A DNA stretch of 12,155 nt, taken from positions 1 to 12,155 of the forward strand of contig CAJUEK010000060.1 of assembly GCA_910585445.1 (NCBI GenBank). The letters run 5' to 3'. The number at the start of each line of letters is the position of its first letter. Position 1 is the stretch's first letter. The DNA comes from an uncultured Bacteroidales bacterium (GTDB taxonomy: Bacteria > Bacteroidota > Bacteroidia > Bacteroidales > UBA932). The position numbers and the translations under genes are program-made. Shown here piece by piece: positions 6,796 through 12,155 of this stretch. The notes beneath the pieces are model-generated. The model was not told the origin of the DNA. It saw nothing but the letters and a program-made list of their open reading frames with translations, and did no database searches.

Positions 6796-8247
6796 ATGAA
6801 TGTCAAGGCGATATCCGTAAATGTAGGCAAGGCGCTGCTGGTCAGTGCCTTGTTCATGTTCATTTCCATACTGGTCTCAATATGGGACGGAGGTGACTCC
6901 GCTCTTGGACCTCTGCTCATCAGCTTTGTAGTGACGCTGATTGTCGGGGCTTTCCCCTTCATTTTCGTAAGGCGTAGTCCCGCCCTTACTCTTCATGACG
7001 GATATCTGACAATCTTCCTCTCATGGTCTCTCTCATTCATTTTCGGAATGCTTCCATATGTCCTGTGGGGAGGGGAGTTCACCCTTATCAATGCTTGGTT
7101 TGAGAGTGTTTCCGGCTACACGACCACTGGCTCCACCATCCTTAATGACATAGAGGCCCTGCCGCGCAGCCTGGTCTTCTGGCGCTCTTCGACACATTAC
7201 ATCGGAGGCCTTGGCGTCGTGGCCTTCCTGCTTCTGGTCATGCCTGATGCAAGCCCATACCGTCTCAAGCTTACTAATATGGAACTCTCCTCGCTTGCCA
7301 GGGTGGGATACCGCTACAAGTCGGCAAAGATAATCTGGATAATAACAGTCGTATATTGCTTTCTTACGCTTGCGTGCTTCCTTTCGCTTTGGATAGCTGG
7401 CATGCCGTGCTTTGATGCCCTTAACCATGCTTTCAGCATTGTCGCAACAGGAGGATTCAGCACAAGGAACCTCTCGGTCGGACATTTCCAGTCAGACCTT
7501 ATCAATATGATTGTGATGTTCTTCATGGCCCTTTGCGCCATGCATTTCGGACTTATATTCGCTGTTTTCGTGACACGTTCATTCAAGCCGATGAAGAACT
7601 CAGTCGTGGCCTACTATTTCGGTTCAATCGCGGTCATGTCATTGATAATCACATTGTCGCTTAAGATGCAGGGCGGATATGACGGCTGGGGCCGGGCACT
7701 GATGGATGCGTCTTTTACAGTGATAAGCTACATGTCAACCGCAGGATTCGCAATATGCGACAACGCATCGTGGCCGTGGCTTGCAGGAGTGGTCCTCTTG
7801 TTCGTCTCTTTCCAGTGCGGATGTTCCGGCTCTACGACAGGCGGAATCAAGGTTGACCGCCTTATGATATCGGTGAAGGCCATCGGAAACGAACTTCGCC
7901 GAAGGATACATCCCTCGTCAGTGTCGCATGTCCATTTGAGCGGACAGCATCTTCCGGACGGGACCGTCAATGCCGTGATGATGTACATCGTGCTTTATGT
8001 GCTGGTTATTCTGGTTTCCATAGTAGCGGTCATGCTGTGCGGCTCAGATTCTGTCGAGGCCGTATCGGGAGTCATTGCCTCCGTAGGCAGTGTGGGACCA
8101 GGTCTGGGGCCTCTCGGATGCCTTGACAATTATTCAGCCCAGCCTGCCATGTCAAAATTCATATTTACATTCGACATGTTCCTCGGACGTGTGGAGATTT
8201 ATCCTGTCCTTGTCGTCATGTCAATGATTTTCAACAGGAGGAAATGA
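6796..8247 (+). CDS. trkH: TrkH family potassium uptake protein
   Basis: This 483-residue polytopic membrane protein is a Trk/Ktr/HKT-superfamily K+ translocating subunit. Four pore-loop repeats are visible: GYTTTGS at 107-113, VATGGFST at 216-223, STAGF at 314-318 and ASVGSVGPG at 428-436, each with the conserved selectivity-filter glycine (G112, G219 or G220, G317, G434). The motif FQCGCSGSTTGGIKVDR before the last repeat is strongly diagnostic. Length matches the family. Such channels normally need a cytoplasmic RCK-domain partner (TrkA or KtrA), which is not in this window and may be encoded elsewhere. It starts 5 bp after the HAMP protein gene and its stop codon overlaps the first ATG of the helicase gene, so the three are very likely one operon. 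Confidence 0.95.
   Translation: MNVKAISVNVGKALLVSALFMFISILVSIWDGGDSALGPLLISFVVTLIVGAFPFIFVRRSPALTLHDGYLTIFLSWSLSFIFGMLPYVLWGGEFTLINAWFESVSGYTTTGSTILNDIEALPRSLVFWRSSTHYIGGLGVVAFLLLVMPDASPYRLKLTNMELSSLARVGYRYKSAKIIWIITVVYCFLTLACFLSLWIAGMPCFDALNHAFSIVATGGFSTRNLSVGHFQSDLINMIVMFFMALCAMHFGLIFAVFVTRSFKPMKNSVVAYYFGSIAVMSLIITLSLKMQGGYDGWGRALMDASFTVISYMSTAGFAICDNASWPWLAGVVLLFVSFQCGCSGSTTGGIKVDRLMISVKAIGNELRRRIHPSSVSHVHLSGQHLPDGTVNAVMMYIVLYVLVILVSIVAVMLCGSDSVEAVSGVIASVGSVGPGLGPLGCLDNYSAQPAMSKFIFTFDMFLGRVEIYPVLVVMSMIFNRRK
8236..8241 (+). promoter_or_regulatory. Strong Shine-Dalgarno site deciding the helicase start
   Basis: AGGAGG lies at the very end of trkH. It is only 2 nt from ATG 8244 but 8 nt from the in-frame ATG 8250, the usual spacing. 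It therefore favours 8250 as the start, and it is unusually strong for a Bacteroidota gene. Confidence 0.6.
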
Positions 8248-8249
8248 CA

Positions 8250-9695
8250 ATGGGGCATGTTGATTTTCTTTATTCCGGCTTCGTGTCCAGGCTCAGTTTC
8301 ACGCCGACTCCGTGCCAGGACGCCCTATTGAGGAAGGCTGCCGGATTCATAGGCTCTGACGATGACGATATACTTGTCGTGAACGGATATGCCGGCACGG
8401 GAAAGACAACCGCAATCGCAGCAATCATAGGCTTCCTCAAGGAACATAAGACCAAATGCGTGCTCCTTGCGCCTACAGGACGCGCCGCAAAAGTCCTGTC
8501 CTCTTATGCCGGCCAGCCGGCCTTTACCATTCACAAGCACATATACAGGCAGAAGTCCGTCGGAGGTGACGGTTTCGGCCAGTTCTCCCTTGCCCCCAAC
8601 AAAGACCGTGACACTCTATTCATTGTGGATGAGGTCTCCCTGATAGGCATAGAGTCCGGAATGCAGCAGTCAAGCACGGCTTTCGGTTCGGGGAATCTTC
8701 TTGAAGACCTGATATCTTTCGTCAGGGCGGGAGTCGGGTGCAAGGTCATTCTTGTAGGCGATTCAGCCCAGCTGCCTCCTGTGGGGCTTGATGCCAGTCC
8801 GGCCCTTTCACGCGACTATATGGTTATGATGGGCGGCGTGTCGTTTGCCGAACTGAGGACTGTGGTGCGCCAGCAGAGCGAATCCGGAATATTGCACAAT
8901 GCCACATTGATAAGGACACTCATAGGTGAACTTGAAAATGGGATAGGGGTGCTGCCTGTGGATGAATTGCTGCTTGAGACCGGAGGTTTTCCGGATATTG
9001 TGCGCATAGGCGGAGGTGAGCTGATAGAAACTTTGTCAGATGCCTATTCTGAATACGGGGAAGATGAGACCGTAATCCTGTGCCGCTCGAACCGGCGTGC
9101 CATAAAATATAATATGGGTGTGCGTTCCGCGGTTCAGTTCAAGGAAGAGAGGCTTGTGAGGGATGACAAGCTGATGATAGTGAAGAACTGCTACCAGTTC
9201 AGCGGCTCAATAAAAGACATGGATTATATTGCGAACGGGGACATCGTGAAGCTGAAGAAGATATCGCGTTACGAGGAGAGGTACGGGCTTCATTTTGCCG
9301 AGGCGCGGATATCATTTCCCGATTATGATGACCAGGAACTGACGGCCAAGGTCATTCTTGACACCCTCGATTCGGAAAGCGCGTCCCTTACCTATGAGCA
9401 GTCAAATATGCTGTACCAGGGGGTGAATGAGGATTATGCCCACATAACTGCAAAGAAAAAGAGGTATGAGGCTGTGCGTGAGGACAAATACTACAATGCC
9501 CTTCAGCTGAAATATGCCGATGCCATAACCTGCCACAAGTCGCAGGGAGGACAGTGGAAATGTGTTTTCATTGACAATCCTTTCTGGCAGGAGGAACTGA
9601 CGGCAGATGACCTGAAGTGGCTTTATACAGCCATCACAAGGGCAACGGAAAAGGTATATCTCGTGAATTTCAAGGACGAGCTTTTTGCTGTGTAA
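8250..9695 (+). CDS. RecD/Dda-like superfamily 1 DNA helicase (AAA family ATPase)
   Basis: From ATG 8250 it is 481 residues (483 from ATG 8244). It has SF1 helicase motifs in order: a Q-like motif TPTPCQDALL near the N-terminus, Walker A GYAGTGKTT at 46-54, APTGRAAK (motif Ia), Walker B with D127-E128 in FIVDEVSL, GDSAQLPPVG (motif III), a motif IV-like VILCRSNR, and the C-terminal pair TCHKSQGGQW (H429-K430-S431-Q432-G433) and YTAITRA (motif VI). This matches the short RecD-like/T4 Dda-type 5'-3' helicases, which are smaller than true RecD because they lack its N-terminal domain. RecB and RecC partners are absent, so a RecBCD role is unlikely; a stand-alone DNA repair or replication role is more plausible. 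The link with trkH looks like operon sharing with translational coupling rather than a shared pathway. Confidence 0.88.
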   Translation: MGHVDFLYSGFVSRLSFTPTPCQDALLRKAAGFIGSDDDDILVVNGYAGTGKTTAIAAIIGFLKEHKTKCVLLAPTGRAAKVLSSYAGQPAFTIHKHIYRQKSVGGDGFGQFSLAPNKDRDTLFIVDEVSLIGIESGMQQSSTAFGSGNLLEDLISFVRAGVGCKVILVGDSAQLPPVGLDASPALSRDYMVMMGGVSFAELRTVVRQQSESGILHNATLIRTLIGELENGIGVLPVDELLLETGGFPDIVRIGGGELIETLSDAYSEYGEDETVILCRSNRRAIKYNMGVRSAVQFKEERLVRDDKLMIVKNCYQFSGSIKDMDYIANGDIVKLKKISRYEERYGLHFAEARISFPDYDDQELTAKVILDTLDSESASLTYEQSNMLYQGVNEDYAHITAKKKRYEAVREDKYYNALQLKYADAITCHKSQGGQWKCVFIDNPFWQEELTADDLKWLYTAITRATEKVYLVNFKDELFAV

Positions 9696-9747
9696 GGCAT
9701 CCCGCAAGGCACGCGGTGATATTTAAGGAAAAATAAATTGAAGACAT

Positions 9748-12039
9748 ATGAAGAAAAGAATCATTATGCTGGCTTTGTCGGCCGCCTGCTTCATCGCTTT
9801 GACGCAGTCAGCAGCCGGTGCCAGGGAATTTGACAAGGTTCCGCTCTCGTGGAAATGGCTCGGAAATGAAGAAGTCCTGTTCACTTATGACGGCACTTTT
9901 GCAGACAGCACTGCTTTCGTCGTGAACGCCCGCAGCGGCAAGAGGCGCACCGGTGTGTCCGCTCCGGAAAAATACAGCGATTTTCCGGTAAAGCCCGAAG
10001 GGGCTGTGAATATCACCTATTCTCCGGATTCGTCAAAACTTGCTTATACAAGGTGCAATGACCTGTATGTCATGGATATAGCTTCCCGCAAGGAGACAAG
10101 GCTGACCCATGACGGCTCTGACCTGGTTTTGAACGGCTATGCCTCATGGGTGTATTATGAGGAGATTTTCGGCCGTCCGTCCCGCTACAGGGCATTCTGG
10201 TGGTCTCCGGACAGCAGGAAGATTGGGTTCTACAGGTTTGACAACAGCTGTGTGCCTCTTTTCCCAATATATTCTCCTTTTGCCTCCTATGCAGAGGGGG
10301 ATGCTGACGGGGTGCAGTACCAGAGTCCCAAAATTACGCGCCTTGGCATCGGCGGTTCGGTAAGCGAGACCAGGTATCCGAAGGCTGGACAGACGAATCC
10401 GCAGGTCAGAATCGGCATAGTTGATGTTTCAGAGTGCTGGAAAGGTGTTGGCCATGAACCGGAAGCATGCGCTGTTTCTGATAAAAAGGATGTCGCTCCA
10501 GAGATAACATGGGCTGATTTTGACCCTTCTGAGGACCAGTATTTCGGCACGCCTTTCTGGGGACCGGACAGCCGTGAATTTTTTGTATCACGCATGCCGA
10601 GGCTTCAGAATACGCTTGACCTGTATAGCGTAAACTCCGTTGACGGAAGCCGCAACCTGATTTATCATGAGACATATCCTGACGCGTGGATAGACTGGAT
10701 AAACGGCATGGTATTCACCGACAGGGGCTTGTACATGGTCAGGAACTTCGAGACCGGATGGCAGCAGATATATTTCCTTTCGTATGACGGAAAAGAGTTC
10801 CGTCGCTTGACTGACGGCACCAATTGGGATGTCGAGGTGCTGCGTGCCGATGAAAAGAAAAAGGAGGTCTGGTTCACGGCAAAACGTGACGCGACCGTAA
10901 GGCAGGCTCTTTATAAGGTGGATTCCAAAGGAAATGTAACTGCCTTGACTGATCCTGCATATGATGTCCGTTCTGTACGTTTCTCTCCGGACGGGAAATA
11001 TTTTGCCGCCTCATATTCCAATTCCGTGACACCAGTACGCGTTGCTGTGTTCCGCAATGCTTCCGGTGTGCCTTCCCATGGACATGGAACGGACATAGCA
11101 GGAGCGAATACTTCTGCCAGGATGAAGAAGGGTGCGGAGGGAAAAAATACCCTGGAAGGCCGTGTAGTGGCTGATATGGCGGGAGGCAGTTATGATGCCT
11201 CGAAATATGCCCTCGGGCAGCTTGTGCACATCACGACAGAGGACGGGTTCACCCTTCCCGGAATGATGGTCTATCCAAAGGATTTCTCTCCTACCGGAAA
11301 ATATCCGGTGCATGTTGACATTTACGGCGGGCCGGATACTCCTTTGGTGCGTGACCGCTGGACCAGCCCTTCTGAAGCGAACCAGTGGTATTCGGAAAAC
11401 GGCATAATACAGATAACGGTTGACCCCCGAGCAGCGGGACATAACGGACGTGCCGGACTGGATATGATTTACCGCCAGCTGACTGTCTGGGAAATCAAGG
11501 ATTTCTGCGCATGGGCAGACTGGCTCAAGTCTCTTCCTTATGTTGACGGAGACAAGATAGGAGTGGAGGGCTTCTCTTTCGGAGGCACCATGACATCCAT
11601 GCTTCTGATGCAGGCTCCGGACAAGTTCCATTATGGAATAGCAGGCGGGGGAGTGTATGATTGGGCGCTGTATGATTCGCATTACACGGAACGCTATATG
11701 GACACTCCTCAGAACAATCCTGAAGGATATGCGGTTTCACGCGTGCTGGATTATGCCGGACGCTATCCTGTTGATGTAGTGCCAGCTGTCGCACAGGACG
11801 GACAGACCGCCGTTGATATGCCTGAGGGAGCAGTGATGCTGAAACTGACGCACGGCACCGGAGATGACAATGTGCATTTCCAGAACACTCTGCTTCTTGT
11901 TGACGCGTTGCAGAAAGCCGGAAAGAAATTCGAGTACATGGTTTATCCGGACGGCATGCACGGCTACCGCGGCTACCAGGGCCGTCATTTCGTGGAGTCC
12001 AACCACGACTTCTGGCGCAGATACCTTTTGGGACGATAG
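9748..12039 (+). CDS. Exported S9 family peptidase, dipeptidyl peptidase IV type
   Basis: This 763-residue protein cleaves, by family, N-terminal X-Pro or X-Ala dipeptides from peptides in the periplasm. Residues 1 to about 25 are a signal peptide (MKKRIIMLALSAACF, cleavage near AAGA/RE). The N-terminal beta-propeller region carries the DPP4 substrate-N-terminus glutamates E138-E139 in WVYYEEIFGR, followed by FWWSPDSRKIGFYRFD. The C-terminal alpha/beta-hydrolase has the nucleophile S610 in GFSFGG, an acidic pair D706-D707 in HGTGDDNVHF, and H738 in YPDGMHGYRG. The substrate-pocket stretch YDSHYTERYMDTPQNNPEGY is also typical. The nucleophile elbow is GFSFGG rather than the common GWSYGG, and a Gly/Ser/Lys-rich stretch near 434-485 looks longer than usual. 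It lies 52 bp after the helicase, with no clear promoter between them, so it may be read from the same transcript. Confidence 0.92.
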   Translation: MKKRIIMLALSAACFIALTQSAAGAREFDKVPLSWKWLGNEEVLFTYDGTFADSTAFVVNARSGKRRTGVSAPEKYSDFPVKPEGAVNITYSPDSSKLAYTRCNDLYVMDIASRKETRLTHDGSDLVLNGYASWVYYEEIFGRPSRYRAFWWSPDSRKIGFYRFDNSCVPLFPIYSPFASYAEGDADGVQYQSPKITRLGIGGSVSETRYPKAGQTNPQVRIGIVDVSECWKGVGHEPEACAVSDKKDVAPEITWADFDPSEDQYFGTPFWGPDSREFFVSRMPRLQNTLDLYSVNSVDGSRNLIYHETYPDAWIDWINGMVFTDRGLYMVRNFETGWQQIYFLSYDGKEFRRLTDGTNWDVEVLRADEKKKEVWFTAKRDATVRQALYKVDSKGNVTALTDPAYDVRSVRFSPDGKYFAASYSNSVTPVRVAVFRNASGVPSHGHGTDIAGANTSARMKKGAEGKNTLEGRVVADMAGGSYDASKYALGQLVHITTEDGFTLPGMMVYPKDFSPTGKYPVHVDIYGGPDTPLVRDRWTSPSEANQWYSENGIIQITVDPRAAGHNGRAGLDMIYRQLTVWEIKDFCAWADWLKSLPYVDGDKIGVEGFSFGGTMTSMLLMQAPDKFHYGIAGGGVYDWALYDSHYTERYMDTPQNNPEGYAVSRVLDYAGRYPVDVVPAVAQDGQTAVDMPEGAVMLKLTHGTGDDNVHFQNTLLLVDALQKAGKKFEYMVYPDGMHGYRGYQGRHFVESNHDFWRRYLLGR

Positions 12040-12155
12040 TCTCTGCACATACATGAATTGCAAGTGCGATATAGTTTTAAGTTTGATTTTTAATATTTTG
12101 TCATTAGTGTCCGGTAAAAAATCATAAAAGTTCTTTGAAAATATTGAAAGTTAGG
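12040..12155. other. AT-rich noncoding end of window, possible edge of next element
   Basis: No gene was found here. The sequence is AT-rich with no convincing hairpin plus T-run terminator after the peptidase. The stretch from about 12104 (AGTGTCCGGTAAAAA) to the window end resembles a terminal region of an insertion sequence, but the second end and any transposase lie outside the window, so this is only a suggestion. Confidence 0.25.

Noticed and set aside
11011..11682. 223-codon minus-strand open frame
   Set aside because: It lies wholly antisense to the conserved catalytic part of the S9 peptidase and has no recognisable protein features, so it is a shadow frame.
5903..12039. A novel defence system built from the HAMP protein, TrkH, helicase and peptidase
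   Set aside because: TrkH, the RecD-like helicase and the DPP4-type peptidase each match an ordinary housekeeping family, and the Rpn nuclease is on the other strand and separated by the fucosidase. Proximity alone does not support a joint defence role.

Overview
This window looks like a chromosomal segment from a member of the Bacteroidales (Bacteroidota). The evidence is a fucosidase promoter of the Bacteroidota type (TTTG, 20 nt, TATATTTG, read on the minus strand), mostly weak Shine-Dalgarno sites, and a gene set of Bacteroidota types: a roughly 590-residue class I mannose-6-phosphate isomerase-like protein, a GH95 fucosidase lipoprotein, an Rpn/PD-(D/E)XK nuclease and an S9 dipeptidyl peptidase. 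I cannot name the genus. No rRNA, tRNA, CRISPR array or complete insertion sequence is visible, and the window is mainly housekeeping and glycan-related genes.

Layout. (1) Bases 76-1844, plus strand: a class I mannose-6-phosphate isomerase-like gene split by a one-base frameshift near 1536-1557. The first 493 codons are open, and the last ~96 codons (C-terminal cupin) continue in the -1 frame. A perfect 17-bp palindrome lies upstream at 27-43. (2) 1881-2816, minus strand: an intact Rpn-family PD-(D/E)XK nuclease/putative transposase, convergent with gene 1. (3) 2943-5507, minus strand: a GH95 alpha-L-fucosidase lipoprotein with its own well-formed promoter at 5553-5584. That promoter sits in a 96-bp segment bounded by two copies of a 17-bp direct repeat. 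(4) 5903-9695, plus strand: a compact three-gene unit of an orphan HAMP-domain membrane protein, a TrkH-type K+ channel subunit and a RecD/Dda-like SF1 helicase. The junctions are 5 bp and an overlapping stop/start, so the genes are probably co-transcribed and partly translationally coupled. (5) 9748-12039, plus strand: an exported S9B dipeptidyl peptidase IV, 52 bp after the helicase. (6) 12040-12155: AT-rich noncoding sequence with no recognised gene, possibly the edge of the next element.

How the genes fit together. The isomerase-like protein and the fucosidase point to host- or plant-glycan use. However, no SusC/SusD pair, sulfatase or sigma/anti-sigma pair lies nearby, so this is not a classical polysaccharide utilisation locus. 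The HAMP-TrkH pair suggests a two-membrane-protein K+ uptake module, with the HAMP protein a candidate regulator or sensor; this is inference. The helicase may simply share the operon. The peptidase probably acts in the periplasm on proline-containing oligopeptides.

I did not find a clearly new multi-gene system. The points most worth a second look are the isomerase frameshift, the repeat-bounded promoter segment upstream of the fucosidase, and the HAMP-TrkH-helicase operon.
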